DNA of 18,217 nt from an uncultured Bacteroidota bacterium (GTDB taxonomy: Bacteria > Bacteroidota > Bacteroidia > JADZBD01): contig CALEYQ010000064.1 of assembly GCA_937924855.1 (NCBI GenBank), positions 1-18,217 of the forward strand. Reading direction: 5' to 3'. Below are positions 1 to 8,216 of this stretch, piece after piece. Below the pieces are notes generated by a model. It searched no databases, was not told the origin of the DNA, and saw nothing but the letters and a program-made list of their open reading frames with translations. How positions within the stretch are numbered: the first letter of the stretch is position 1; each line of letters begins with the position of its first letter. The position numbers and the translations under genes are program-made.

Positions 1-2
1 AT

Positions 3-917
3 TACTTAACTGGGAAGTTCATCCGTATCCTTGACCTTGGCAATCTGAATGCAGATTCCATCATTGAAAAGTATATAATTCCCAACAATCCAAACTGCAC
101 ATTTATTCCCTCCTCCAGTTCTGATTTCCCAAAAGTTGAGGTTCCAGGATTAAAGCATTTTTACTTGTACAGGGACAGGAATACCCAAAATATTTTTCTG
201 GACTATCAGCCCGTGGTAGCATTTTACCGGAGCAAGGACACATCAAATATCATTATTTCCTATGCTTCATTTATTATTGAATATGATTTTTTGTCCGGAA
301 TTAAAAAAATCATTCCGGTTGCCATAGATTTTTCTCCGGACCAAAAGGAATCTATATTAACCGACAACGGTTTTTTTGTCAACCAGAACAATCTATATGT
401 TGGTTATGACAGGGACAAAAAACACAGCAACGTCCCTGTTCTGGTATTTTCCGATTTCGGCTATAAAGGCAAAATGGACTTTGAGAAATCCAAAATTTAC
501 TATCCCGATTCATCGGAAATTATTCAGAACATGTTTTTTAACCTTAATTTCTCCACGGCCGGCAAAGAATTATTTGTTTCTAACCAAAAGGAAATATACA
601 ATATCAAAGGAAATCAATTGACAAACGGGAAGCATTTAAACGGAAGAAAATATTCCCAGTTGCAAAAATTCTGGTTTCCTGATGACGATACCAGTCGATT
701 ATTTTACCATGTGTTGTACCTCGACACAAGTCAAAATTTTCAAAACACCGCCGAATACCTTATGTATTACGACCTGAAAAAAGACCAAGCCGGGAATCCC
801 GTAAAAATAATGGATGTAAATTCATTTGGAAAGGTTGCGTTTTTTAAGGGCAAGGCAATTGTATTGGTTAAAGAAAAAGAAAACTGGTATTTTAAAATTT
901 ATTCCTGTGAAATTTAG
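3..917 (+). CDS. Beta-rich, propeller-like protein of unknown function (5'-truncated)
   Basis: The reading frame is open from base 3, the first full codon in this frame, so the true start lies upstream of the window; 304 residues are visible. I do not recognise the family. The protein is rich in aromatic and beta-forming residues, with short strands separated by Asp/Asn/Gly turns and phrases such as LYVGYDRDK, KELFVSNQKEIYNIKG and AIVLVKEKENWYFKIYSC. This is what a TolB-like or 6-bladed beta-propeller from a Bacteroidota surface or periplasmic protein looks like, but that is inference from texture, not a motif match. The next gene's GTG start overlaps its end by 11 bases, so the two are probably co-transcribed and translationally coupled. 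Base composition is clearly more AT-rich than the genes from base 4020 on (15 G+C in the 60 bases from 241). Confidence 0.7.
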   Translation, partial: YLTGKFIRILDLGNLNADSIIEKYIIPNNPNCTFIPSSSSDFPKVEVPGLKHFYLYRDRNTQNIFLDYQPVVAFYRSKDTSNIIISYASFIIEYDFLSGIKKIIPVAIDFSPDQKESILTDNGFFVNQNNLYVGYDRDKKHSNVPVLVFSDFGYKGKMDFEKSKIYYPDSSEIIQNMFFNLNFSTAGKELFVSNQKEIYNIKGNQLTNGKHLNGRKYSQLQKFWFPDDDTSRLFYHVLYLDTSQNFQNTAEYLMYYDLKKDQAGNPVKIMDVNSFGKVAFFKGKAIVLVKEKENWYFKIYSCEI

Positions 918-1398
918 AAATCTGATATTTCTCCTTGCATCATTGTCACTGAATTCCTGTAAAGAGAAGGAAAATCCGATTGATAAAATCATTTCCGAAG
1001 CGAATCAGCAGGAGGACTCATTGTTATTTGTCCATAATATTAATCCGGGCGACTGCATGACCTGCATTGCCGTGGGAAAATTCTATTACAAAATTTTGAG
1101 AGATTCCATTAAGCCTGCAAATAAAATAGTGTTTGTTATTCCGGAAATTCGTAAAGCGGACAGTATAGATCTTTTTACTAACCGGCTTCCAGATGATTAC
1201 CCCCGTGAAAATATTCTGGTAATTAAGAATACAGCCTTAAATTCCGAACTGCAGAATTTACTTCCCCGAAAGAATTTCTTTTCCTTTCTTTTGGTCATAA
1301 ATCAAAAAACCGGGAAGGTAACTTTTGCGGAAAATTTTAAATCCAGAACCTTTTTTGAAAAATTAGGCGAACGCTTTGGCCTTTCTATAGACTTTTAG
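907..1398 (+). CDS. Small lipoprotein with CxxC motif, thioredoxin-like
   Basis: A predicted lipoprotein of 163 residues. I chose the GTG at 907 over an in-frame ATG at 826 because the GTG places a textbook lipoprotein signal at the N terminus: basic KFR, hydrophobic NLIFLLASLSL, then NSC with Cys18 as the lipidation site. The ATG would instead put charged residues in front and overlap the upstream gene by 92 bases. After the signal comes a linker, then VHNINPGDCMTCIAVGK with Cys50 and Cys53 in a CxxC arrangement following a beta-strand, as in thioredoxin folds. Strands such as NKIVFVIPE, ENILVIKN and FSFLLVINQKTGKV follow. This suggests an outer- or inner-membrane-anchored thiol/disulfide or TlpA-like protein, although the cis-Pro loop is not obvious. 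AT-rich like its upstream partner (15 G+C in 60 bases from 1081). The function of the pair is unknown. Confidence 0.7.
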   Translation: MKFRNLIFLLASLSLNSCKEKENPIDKIISEANQQEDSLLFVHNINPGDCMTCIAVGKFYYKILRDSIKPANKIVFVIPEIRKADSIDLFTNRLPDDYPRENILVIKNTALNSELQNLLPRKNFFSFLLVINQKTGKVTFAENFKSRTFFEKLGERFGLSIDF

Positions 1399-1447
1399 TG
1401 CAGGACAAGACAGGTCCTTCCAATTTCCAAAGAAATAACAACCAGGC

Positions 1448-3853
1448 CTACCTGATCAGGGACACATGTCCCACCTTGCGGATTTTGCGGTTTTGGTTAT
1501 CGGTATAATTTATTACCCAGACATAAACATCCTCCTGGGCAATTTTTGCCCCGCCGTTGGCTTTGCCATCCCAGCCCTGACGCATGTCGGTGGTGGTAAA
1601 GATCATATCGCCCCAGCGGTCGAAAATCCACATTTGAAATTCTTCTACATAAACGCCCAAAGGCATAAACAAATCGTTTTTACCATCTCCGTTAGGTGTA
1701 AAGGCATTCGGTACAAACAACTGGGTTTCGGGTAATACCCTGATGCAAACCTGGAAACTGTCGGTACAAACGCTGTTCGAAATAAACAACCAGATGCAGA
1801 AGGTACCCGTATCGGAGAATGTGTGGACAGGATTCTGTAAACTGGATGAGGTAGTATCGCCGGGATCACCAAAATTCCAATACCAGGTGCTTGCATTTTG
1901 AGAAAGGTCGGTAAAGAACACAACAGGATTGGTAATATAAACCGTAGACGGGTTTGCCACGAAATTGGCCACCGGTGAAGCTGTATCAATCACATTCACT
2001 GCAATGGCAGAGGTACAACCATTGGCATCGGTAACGGTACAGGTATAAACACCTACCGAAAGTCCGGTTGCCGTGGCGGTAGTTTGAGGTGGCGTGGTTG
2101 ACCATGAAAAAGAATAGGGTCCGGTTGCTCCGGTTGCAATAACGGTGCTTTGTCCGTCATTCATACCGCAATTTGCCGCATCAAAAAACATGGATGTTTG
2201 AAGCGGGGTAGGCTGATTAATGGTAACGGATGAAGTTGCCGTACACCCGTTGGCATCGGTAACCATAACAATATAGGTTCCCATGGAAAGTCCGGTAGCA
2301 TTAGCCGTTGTTTGAACGGGAGAAGTGGACCAGGCATAACTTAGGCTGCCGGTACCACCGGCTCCGGTTACGGAGGCGGCGCCATCGGAACTTCCATTAC
2401 ACAGCGCATCATTCACCAGGTTGGCGGTTGCGGTTAGTAAGGTGGGCTGATTTATTGTAACGGTGGTGGTGGAGGTACATCCCATACCATCAGTAATCGT
2501 AACGGTATAGGTACCTGCGGCAAGGCCCGTAGCAACAGCTGTGGTTTGTGCAGGGGTAGTACTCCAGGAATAGGTATAAGGACTTTGTCCGCCCTGTGGC
2601 GTGGCCGTAGCGGATCCCGTTGAGCCTCCAAAGCATAACACATCGGCATTTGCAGCGGTAACATTGACTCCCCCAATGGTTTGAATAATAATGGTGTCAA
2701 CCAACTGTGCACATCCCGTGGCGTCGTTTACGCTCACGATATAAGTTCCCGCGCATAAACCCGTGGCGGTTTGTGTGGTTTGCACCGGTGTGGTATTCCA
2801 TTGGTAAGTATAGGGGGCAACGCCTCCCGAAGGAGTAACGGTGGCGGTTCCGTTGCACTGGTTACACTGACCATTTTGAAAAGTGGACAATATTGTCATA
2901 TTTGCTGGTGGGGTACAGGTAACACAGGTATTCGTTTGAAAGTAAAGTCCCATTATCATCCAGTTAAAGCAATCGCCGGAGGCCTGGACTTGAAAGTTTG
3001 AACTGTTTTGATTAGCTGTAATATTAACCGGAGCAGAAATATAGTTATACCAGTTTTCCTGTGCTCCTATCTGAAAGGGAGCACTTCCGTTAATTACAAA
3101 GGAAGAATTCAATTGCTGATGGTCGGCGGAAACAATAAACCCTGTACCTGTGGTTGAGGCGGCGCAGGCATTGAAGCCTGTAAGGTTGGTTGTAAAAGTT
3201 TGTCCTATTCCCACCCAGCAACCATCCCAGATATGAATCTGGCCCTGGTAGGTTGCGGTGGGAACCGAATAAATTATCATTAAAGTAGCTCCATCGGTAT
3301 CATTTCCGCTTTGATTTGGGGAGGTGGGAAATCCGGAAATAATGTAATTCCCGTTTCCGGAAATGATGGAAGTAACATCAGCGCGGTAAGTATAGGTTCC
3401 GGTAAAACTCCAGCATTTATCCTGATCGGTTCCCACAATAGCCATTGGGAAAACCTGATTGTTTGACAAAGGGTTTGTAACACTGGCATTAATTGCAATA
3501 CCGTTTCCGCTGGTACCGGCCCACAAATAAGCTCTTTCAATCACGGCACAGGAGGGAATTCCGGTAATAGCAAAAGTGGCAGGCTGAGGAACGCCGGGAG
3601 TTGAAGGACAGCAGGAAATACCATAGCGTTGTCCAAGCTTAACCGAAACCTGAGTGAAGTTCAGTCCGCATTTAACCAGGTTATAGGTAGCCCCAAGACT
3701 TCCGTTACCATTCTGTGGACTCAGATTTCCATCTACCTTAGCCCCTGAGTTAATTCCGCAGGTGCCTGGAGTAAATGGATTGTTTTGAGTGGTCTGGGAA
3801 AACAGATCTCCGCAACTAAGGCTCAAAACCATCAAAAGAGAAAAAAACCGCAT
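1448..3853 (-). CDS. Type IX-secreted surface protein with SprB-like repeats, PKD domain and gliding-motility C-terminal domain
   Basis: A secreted or surface-anchored protein of 801 residues. The start at 3853 gives a clean signal peptide (MRFFSLLMVLSLSCGDLFSQ). A longer in-frame start at 3913 would bury it behind 20 hydrophilic residues and lies upstream of the apparent promoter at 3868-3875. Order, in residues from 3853: about 30-310 a Cys-containing beta domain (phrases RAYLWAG, YRADVTSII, GATLMIIYS) resembling the N-terminal domains of DUF3344/DUF11-type surface proteins; about 313-623 four tandem SprB-type repeats; about 626-708 a PKD-like domain (WYWNFGD, NPVHTFSDTG); about 711-801 the gliding-motility-associated C-terminal domain (FVPNAFTPNGDGKNDLF, FDRWGDMIF, GWDGKANGG, VSLIR), the type B sorting signal recognised by the type IX secretion system. 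Likely an adhesin or extracellular matrix component; the ligand cannot be read. It converges with the lipoprotein gene ending at 1398. Confidence 0.93.
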   Translation of the reverse strand: MRFFSLLMVLSLSCGDLFSQTTQNNPFTPGTCGINSGAKVDGNLSPQNGNGSLGATYNLVKCGLNFTQVSVKLGQRYGISCCPSTPGVPQPATFAITGIPSCAVIERAYLWAGTSGNGIAINASVTNPLSNNQVFPMAIVGTDQDKCWSFTGTYTYRADVTSIISGNGNYIISGFPTSPNQSGNDTDGATLMIIYSVPTATYQGQIHIWDGCWVGIGQTFTTNLTGFNACAASTTGTGFIVSADHQQLNSSFVINGSAPFQIGAQENWYNYISAPVNITANQNSSNFQVQASGDCFNWMIMGLYFQTNTCVTCTPPANMTILSTFQNGQCNQCNGTATVTPSGGVAPYTYQWNTTPVQTTQTATGLCAGTYIVSVNDATGCAQLVDTIIIQTIGGVNVTAANADVLCFGGSTGSATATPQGGQSPYTYSWSTTPAQTTAVATGLAAGTYTVTITDGMGCTSTTTVTINQPTLLTATANLVNDALCNGSSDGAASVTGAGGTGSLSYAWSTSPVQTTANATGLSMGTYIVMVTDANGCTATSSVTINQPTPLQTSMFFDAANCGMNDGQSTVIATGATGPYSFSWSTTPPQTTATATGLSVGVYTCTVTDANGCTSAIAVNVIDTASPVANFVANPSTVYITNPVVFFTDLSQNASTWYWNFGDPGDTTSSSLQNPVHTFSDTGTFCIWLFISNSVCTDSFQVCIRVLPETQLFVPNAFTPNGDGKNDLFMPLGVYVEEFQMWIFDRWGDMIFTTTDMRQGWDGKANGGAKIAQEDVYVWVINYTDNQNRKIRKVGHVSLIR
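1985..2917 (-). repeat. Four tandem SprB-type protein repeats (about 78 codons each)
   Basis: Inside the type IX surface protein, four consecutive units lie at about 2917-2684, 2680-2447, 2446-2213 and 2212-1985. Each has the same pattern: a strand ending in C or CxG, GG.x.PYTYxW, TTPxQTTxxATGL, GTYxVxVxDAxGC, then IxQP. The TTPxQTT..ATGL core is nearly identical in all four. These are compact immunoglobulin-like modules found in SprB-family proteins. Confidence 0.9.
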
Positions 3854-3867
3854 AAGTGGGATTTTTA

Positions 3868-3875
3868 CAAAACTA
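3868..3875 (-). promoter_or_regulatory. -7 promoter element TAGTTTTG for the surface-protein gene
   Basis: On the - strand this reads TAGTTTTG, a full match to the Bacteroidota consensus TAnnTTTG. It ends 14 bases before the ATG at 3853. A TTTG lies 14 bases upstream, closer than the roughly 19-21 base spacing usual for the -33 box, so the -33 assignment is uncertain. Its position downstream of base 3913 argues against the longer start of the gene. Confidence 0.5.
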
Positions 3876-4005
3876 TGAGGAATTGGCGACAAATGGTCAG
3901 ATTTGTACGACAAACGGCCTATTTTAAAAGGTTAGTGGGAAAATAATTCTTGTAAGTAATTGAGTTTCTATGGTTAAAGATGTTCCTTTTGAAACAAAAG
4001 TTGCA

Positions 4006-4013
4006 CACCTTTG
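4006..4013 (+). promoter_or_regulatory. Probable -7 promoter element (CACCTTTG) for truA
   Basis: CACCTTTGC matches the TAnnTTTG consensus with one mismatch and ends 6 bases before the truA ATG at 4020. A TTTG at 3988-3991 could serve as the -33 box, but the 14-base spacer is short. Supported mainly by the same arrangement in front of other genes in this window. Confidence 0.35.
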
Positions 4014-4019
4014 CAAATT

Positions 4020-4796
4020 ATGGCAGGTTTCCGGTATTTTATTGAATTATCCTACAACGGAAGCCCCTTTCACGGCTGGCAAAGTCAGAAAAACACGGGT
4101 AAAACGGTTCAGACCGTACTTGAAAAAGTGCTTTCAACGGCCCTTGGGCACCCGGTAAAAACCCAGGGTTGCGGAAGAACCGATGCGGGTGTACATGCCC
4201 GGCAATTTTTCGCCGATTTCGAGTCCCAACATTCCGATCTGCATACAGACCCCCGGAAATGGGTTTTTAAATTAAACACCATGCTTCCGGACGCAATTTC
4301 TATAAAGGCTATTTACCGGGTAATTCCCGAAGCAAGCGCCCGCAAATCGGCCTTTGAGCGGACCTATAAATATTTTATACATACCCGGCCCGATCCCTTC
4401 CTGGCCGGCAGATCCTGGTACCGGTACGGAAATCTGAACCTGAAAAAAATGAAGGAGGCTGCTGCCCTGCTGGTGGGAAAACACGATTTCTCGGCTTTTT
4501 CAAAAACCGGTGGTGGCGAGGTGAGTCCTGTCTGTGATTTGAAATCCCTAACCCTTAAAAAACGAGACGAAACCATAGAAATTACGGTTACTGCAGACCG
4601 CTTTTTGCGAAATATGGTGAGAGCCATTACCGGAACCCTGGTGGAAATAGGCTCGGGAAAAAGAGAAGCGGATGAAATGAAAAGCATTTTAAAAAGCAGA
4701 GCCAGGAAAAATGCAGGTGTCTCGGCACCCGCCGAAGGACTTTACCTTGTTTCAGTAAAGTACCCGGTTCGTATCTTTGTAAATAATGGAAGATAA
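4020..4796 (+). CDS. truA: tRNA pseudouridine(38-40) synthase TruA
   Basis: Converts uridines 38, 39 and 40 of the tRNA anticodon arm to pseudouridine. The protein is 258 residues from the ATG at 4020, close to the usual 240-270 for the family; an in-frame TTG three codons earlier adds nothing. Visible signatures: FRYFIELSYNGSPFHGWQ at the N terminus, the catalytic loop GCGRTDAGVHA with Asp55 as the nucleophile, FERTYKYFIH in mid-protein, FLRNMVRAITGTLVEIGSGK, and the terminal APAEGLYLVSVKYP. All are hallmarks of TruA rather than TruB or RluA families. Its last 11 bases overlap the start of the ABC exporter gene, so part of that gene's expression may come by read-through, although a good promoter also lies inside the 3' end of truA. 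I see no unusual residues. Confidence 0.97.
   Translation: MAGFRYFIELSYNGSPFHGWQSQKNTGKTVQTVLEKVLSTALGHPVKTQGCGRTDAGVHARQFFADFESQHSDLHTDPRKWVFKLNTMLPDAISIKAIYRVIPEASARKSAFERTYKYFIHTRPDPFLAGRSWYRYGNLNLKKMKEAAALLVGKHDFSAFSKTGGGEVSPVCDLKSLTLKKRDETIEITVTADRFLRNMVRAITGTLVEIGSGKREADEMKSILKSRARKNAGVSAPAEGLYLVSVKYPVRIFVNNGR
4747..4779 (+). promoter_or_regulatory. Promoter inside the 3' end of truA, for the ABC exporter
   Basis: TTG at 4747-4749 and TATCTTTG at 4772-4779 are separated by 22 bases, within the 17-23 base range described for Bacteroidota -33/-7 promoters. TATCTTTG is a perfect TAnnTTTG match. It ends 6 bases before the exporter's ATG at 4786, so the transcript would have almost no leader. 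Confidence 0.55.
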
Positions 4797-6564
4797 GGAA
4801 GCAGGTATTTCTGAAGGCAAAGCGGTAGACTTTAAGCTCTTTAAAAGAATTTTCAGGTACACCCTGCCCTACCGTACCATTTTCGGATTCTGTGTTTTCC
4901 TCACCATTTCGCTTTCTGCGCTTAACATCACCCGACCTCTCCTTATTCTATATACCATTAACAATTTCGTAGTTAACCCCAATCCCGAAATGCTGAAAAG
5001 CATGACCCTGCTCCTCATGGGATTGCTTCTGGTGGAAGCCTGTTTTCAGTTCCTCAACTCCTACCTTACTTCTGTTCTGGGTCAAAACATCATCCGCGAT
5101 ATGCGGGCCCAGCTTTTTCGCCACATCGTTTCACTCAAGCCCTCCTTTTTCGACAAAACTCCCATTGGCATGCTGGTTACCCGTGCGGTATCGGATATTG
5201 AAGCCATTGAAGAAATTTTTTCCCAGGGTTTTATTGTCATCGCCGGTGACATCCTTACCCTTTTGGTTTTTGTGGTGGCCATGTTCTGGGTCGATTGGAA
5301 ACTGACCCTTGTGGCTCTTTCCACCCTGCCCCTGCTCCTGGTTTCAACCTGGCTGTTTAAAAATGCGGTGAAAAAAGCATTTCAGGATGTTCGAAATCAG
5401 GTGGCCCGTCTCAACACTTTTGTTCAGGAACATATTACCGGAATTAAAATTGTCCAGATTTTTACCCGCGAGAAAAAAGAATCTGAAAATTTCCGGGAGA
5501 TAAATGCCGCCCACCGCGATGCCAACATCCGCTCTATTCTTTATTATTCGGTTTTTTTTCCCGTGGCCGAAATTCTCAGCAGTATTTCCATCGGATTTCT
5601 GGTCTGGCAGGCGGGAAAGGATATTTTTACAGGCCGCGTGGAGCAGGGGCATGTGCTGTTTTTCATCATGCTGGTAAATATGTTTTACCGTCCTATACGC
5701 ATGCTGGCCGACCGTGTAAATACCTTGCAAATGGGTATGGTAGCCGGAGAGAGAGTGTTCAGGGTTCTGGACACAAAGGAACACATTCAGGATTCGGGTT
5801 CTCTGGTGGCCGAAAATCTCAGGGGTGAAGTTGAGTTCAAAAATGTAAACTTCTCCTACAAACCGGGGCAACCGGTACTGAAGAACATCAGCTTCAGGGC
5901 CGAACCCGGAAAAATGTTGGCTATCGTAGGTGCCACGGGCTCGGGAAAAACTACGGTGATTAACCTGCTGAACCGTTTCTACGATATTGAATCGGGCAGC
6001 ATCCTTATTGACGGAACGGATATTCGCACCTTCAAACTGGAATCCCTGAGAAAAGAAATCGGGGTAGTGCTTCAGGATGTTTTTCTTTTTTCCGACACCA
6101 TCTTCAACAACATTACCCTTTTCAATCCGGATATTACACCGGAACAGGTAGAAGAAGCTGCCCTTGAAATCGGCGCCATGTCCTTCATAAAAAATTTACC
6201 CGGTGGTCTTGACTTCCACGTAAGGGAAAGAGGTGCTATGCTGAGCGTGGGCCAGCGCCAGCTGATTGCCTTTTTGCGGGCCCGGGTAGCAAGACCCTCC
6301 ATTCTGGTTATGGATGAGGCTACCAGCAGCGTAGATACGGAAAGCGAACTCCTGATTCAAAAAGCGGGAGAAAAATTAACGGAAGGCAGAACTTCCATTG
6401 TTATTGCCCATCGCCTTTCCACCATTCAAAGGGCACATAATATTCTTGTTATGAACCGTGGCGAAATTGTGGAATCTGGCAACCACCAGGAACTTATTGC
6501 CGGAAAAGGCATATACCGCAAATTGTTCGAATTGCAATACAAAGGACAGGAAGCTTCCGTTTAA
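4786..6564 (+). CDS. ABC exporter half-transporter (fused membrane and ATP-binding domains)
   Basis: A 592-residue type IV (MsbA/MdlB/LmrA-like) exporter half-molecule that would act as a dimer in the inner membrane. Residues about 30-315 form the six-helix membrane domain. The ATPase follows, with A-loop region FSYKPG at about 356, Walker A GATGSGKT (382-389), Q-loop VVLQD (Gln430), signature LSVGQ (486-490), Walker B ILVMDEA with Asp510-Glu511, D-loop SSVD and switch His542 in IAHRLSTI. LSVGQ instead of LSGGQ is, as I recall, the usual form in this Bacteroidota subfamily, so I do not regard it as defective. All catalytic residues are present. The substrate (lipid, drug or peptide) cannot be read from sequence. 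The ATG at 4786 overlaps the truA stop by 11 bases. Its stop lies two bases from that of the convergent solute-binding protein gene. Confidence 0.95.
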   Translation: MEDKEAGISEGKAVDFKLFKRIFRYTLPYRTIFGFCVFLTISLSALNITRPLLILYTINNFVVNPNPEMLKSMTLLLMGLLLVEACFQFLNSYLTSVLGQNIIRDMRAQLFRHIVSLKPSFFDKTPIGMLVTRAVSDIEAIEEIFSQGFIVIAGDILTLLVFVVAMFWVDWKLTLVALSTLPLLLVSTWLFKNAVKKAFQDVRNQVARLNTFVQEHITGIKIVQIFTREKKESENFREINAAHRDANIRSILYYSVFFPVAEILSSISIGFLVWQAGKDIFTGRVEQGHVLFFIMLVNMFYRPIRMLADRVNTLQMGMVAGERVFRVLDTKEHIQDSGSLVAENLRGEVEFKNVNFSYKPGQPVLKNISFRAEPGKMLAIVGATGSGKTTVINLLNRFYDIESGSILIDGTDIRTFKLESLRKEIGVVLQDVFLFSDTIFNNITLFNPDITPEQVEEAALEIGAMSFIKNLPGGLDFHVRERGAMLSVGQRQLIAFLRARVARPSILVMDEATSSVDTESELLIQKAGEKLTEGRTSIVIAHRLSTIQRAHNILVMNRGEIVESGNHQELIAGKGIYRKLFELQYKGQEASV

Positions 6565-6566
6565 TC

Positions 6567-8216
6567 TCAGGATTTTTTCACCCTTTTCAAATTCAACAGG
6601 TTCATCGGGTTGGTAGATAATCCCTCCACTCCTTTTTGCACGAAGCGTAGTACCTCATCGTAATAAAGGGGAATTACAACGGCTTCCTCTAAAATAATAT
6701 TGTCCATTTGCTGATAAAAGGAAAGTCGCTGCATTTCATCCTGTTCTTTAAGAGCCCACTGATATATTTTATCAAATGCTTCGTTGCGGAAATGGAAGTA
6801 ATTGGGACCGTTAGGAGAAAAATTCTTCCCATAAAAAACGGAAAGAAAATTTTCCGGACTGGCATAGTCCGCCACCCAGGTTTTTCTGAAAAACAAAATG
6901 CGTGAACTTTCGATGTCCTCCCGTTGCACAATGGGTTGGTTCACATTAATCTTCACTTTAAATCCTACATCTTCCAATTGCTTTTCAATAAATTCGCTCA
7001 GCTTAAGGTGATTGGGAGTAATGTGTAAAATAATTTCTTCAAGTCCTTTACCACCGGGATAACCGGCCTTGGCCAATAGTTTGCGGGCCTTATCGGGATC
7101 GTAAGTATAACCTTTCACTTTGTTTTCATTGTAGGATGGCATTCCTCTGGGAACAAAGCCCGCCCTTGCCGGATAACCGATGTTATGTCTCAATTGTTTC
7201 ACCAGCGACTCCCGGTCGATGGCATAATTCATGGCCTGACGAACCCATTTGTTTTTTATGGGACTCTCCTTCACTATGTCGAGGGCGGGATCTACCAGAA
7301 ATCCGAGGTAATCGGTTTTCAGGAAGGGCGATTTTTGCATCAGGAAAGAATCTTTCAATTCCGGCTTCATTTCACCGTTGCGGTCGAGCACCAGATTCAG
7401 ATTCATGGCATCGGCACCGGAAATCATATCCAGACGGCCGGCAAAAAACTCAGTCATCAACGATTCTTTATCCCGCACAAAAGTAATGGCTACTCCGTCG
7501 AGATAAGGAAGACGATTTCCATTTTCATATTCAAAGTATTGTTCGTTTTTAACGAGCACAAGTTTGGAACCCTCGTCCCATATTTTAAAACGGAAAGGTC
7601 CGGTTCCCACCGGCTTAAAACGAAACTCTTCGCCCAACTGATCGGCAATTTCCACAGGAACTACTACAAAATACTGCATGGTTAAAACCTCCAGCAGGGG
7701 AGGAAAAGGAGTTTTCAGGAAAATTCGGAAGGTAGTATCGTTGGGAGCCGAACAGCCCAGGTTGTTGTTCTCATCATTCAAATCGAGCAATTTGAAGAAA
7801 AACCGGCTGGAATGTTCGCTTTTATGCTCTCTGAGTCGCTGAAAAGATCTTACAAAATCGGAAGCTACTACCCTTCTCCCCTTCCCTTCCGGAAAAAGGG
7901 GATGATCGTGGAAAAATACATCCTTGCGCAGGTAAAAAGTATATTCAAGTCCATCGTCATATACCTCCCAGCGTTTGGCAATGGAGGGTCTCACCCGCAT
8001 ACTGTCATCAAGCTCTACCAGTCCGTTAAAAATCTGATTAATGGCCCAAATGTTTTCAAGATTGTTGGCGGCTGCAGGATCGAGGGAAGTAATCCCGGCA
8101 ATTTCATTGTATTTAAAAACTTTGGCTTTGCCGGCATTTCCGGAATCGGGACTTCCGCAGGAGAATAATCCTGCAGCAAGGAGGCTCAGATAAAAAAGCG
8201 GGGATCTGTATTTCAT
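6567..8216 (-). CDS. Peptide/oligopeptide ABC transporter solute-binding lipoprotein (SBP_bac_5 family)
   Basis: A 549-residue extracytoplasmic binding protein of the OppA/DppA family (family 5 solute-binding proteins), which captures short peptides or similar ligands for an ABC importer. The signal is a lipoprotein one: MKYRSPLFYLSLLAAGLFSC with Cys20 as the lipidation site, followed by a Gly/Ser/Asp-rich tether. Family signatures are ITSLDPAAANN near residue 42, LEYTFYLRKDVFFHD, the signature PVGTGPF (202-208), and VRQAMNYAIDRESLV (325-339). Length is typical. No permease or ATPase genes of an import system are adjacent; the neighbouring ABC gene at 4786-6564 is an exporter on the other strand and is probably unrelated. 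The stop codons of the two convergent genes are two bases apart, leaving no room for a separate terminator. No clear TAnnTTTG box precedes this gene. Confidence 0.93.
   Translation of the reverse strand: MKYRSPLFYLSLLAAGLFSCGSPDSGNAGKAKVFKYNEIAGITSLDPAAANNLENIWAINQIFNGLVELDDSMRVRPSIAKRWEVYDDGLEYTFYLRKDVFFHDHPLFPEGKGRRVVASDFVRSFQRLREHKSEHSSRFFFKLLDLNDENNNLGCSAPNDTTFRIFLKTPFPPLLEVLTMQYFVVVPVEIADQLGEEFRFKPVGTGPFRFKIWDEGSKLVLVKNEQYFEYENGNRLPYLDGVAITFVRDKESLMTEFFAGRLDMISGADAMNLNLVLDRNGEMKPELKDSFLMQKSPFLKTDYLGFLVDPALDIVKESPIKNKWVRQAMNYAIDRESLVKQLRHNIGYPARAGFVPRGMPSYNENKVKGYTYDPDKARKLLAKAGYPGGKGLEEIILHITPNHLKLSEFIEKQLEDVGFKVKINVNQPIVQREDIESSRILFFRKTWVADYASPENFLSVFYGKNFSPNGPNYFHFRNEAFDKIYQWALKEQDEMQRLSFYQQMDNIILEEAVVIPLYYDEVLRFVQKGVEGLSTNPMNLLNLKRVKKS

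Noticed and set aside
826..1398. Longer version of the CxxC lipoprotein from ATG 826
   Set aside because: It would overlap the upstream gene by 92 bases and place a basic segment before the lipoprotein signal; the GTG at 907 gives a normal signal.
1402..1418. AGGAC/GTCCT hairpin after the lipoprotein gene as a terminator
   Set aside because: The stem has only five pairs with a seven-base loop and no following T-run.
1448..3913. Longer start of the type IX surface protein at 3913
   Set aside because: It puts 20 hydrophilic residues before a complete signal peptide, and the likely promoter lies downstream of it.
3902..3914. TTTGTACGACAAA inverted repeat in the divergent region before truA as an operator
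   Set aside because: Five-base arms in AT-rich DNA, no second copy of the palindrome in the window, and no regulator gene nearby.
6241..6255. LSVGQ in place of LSGGQ in the ABC exporter as a sign of inactivity
   Set aside because: All other ATPase motifs are intact and the variant is, to my knowledge, normal in this Bacteroidota exporter group.
4786..8216. ABC exporter and solute-binding protein as one transport system
   Set aside because: Exporters do not use such binding proteins, the genes are convergent on opposite strands, and no importer permease is present.
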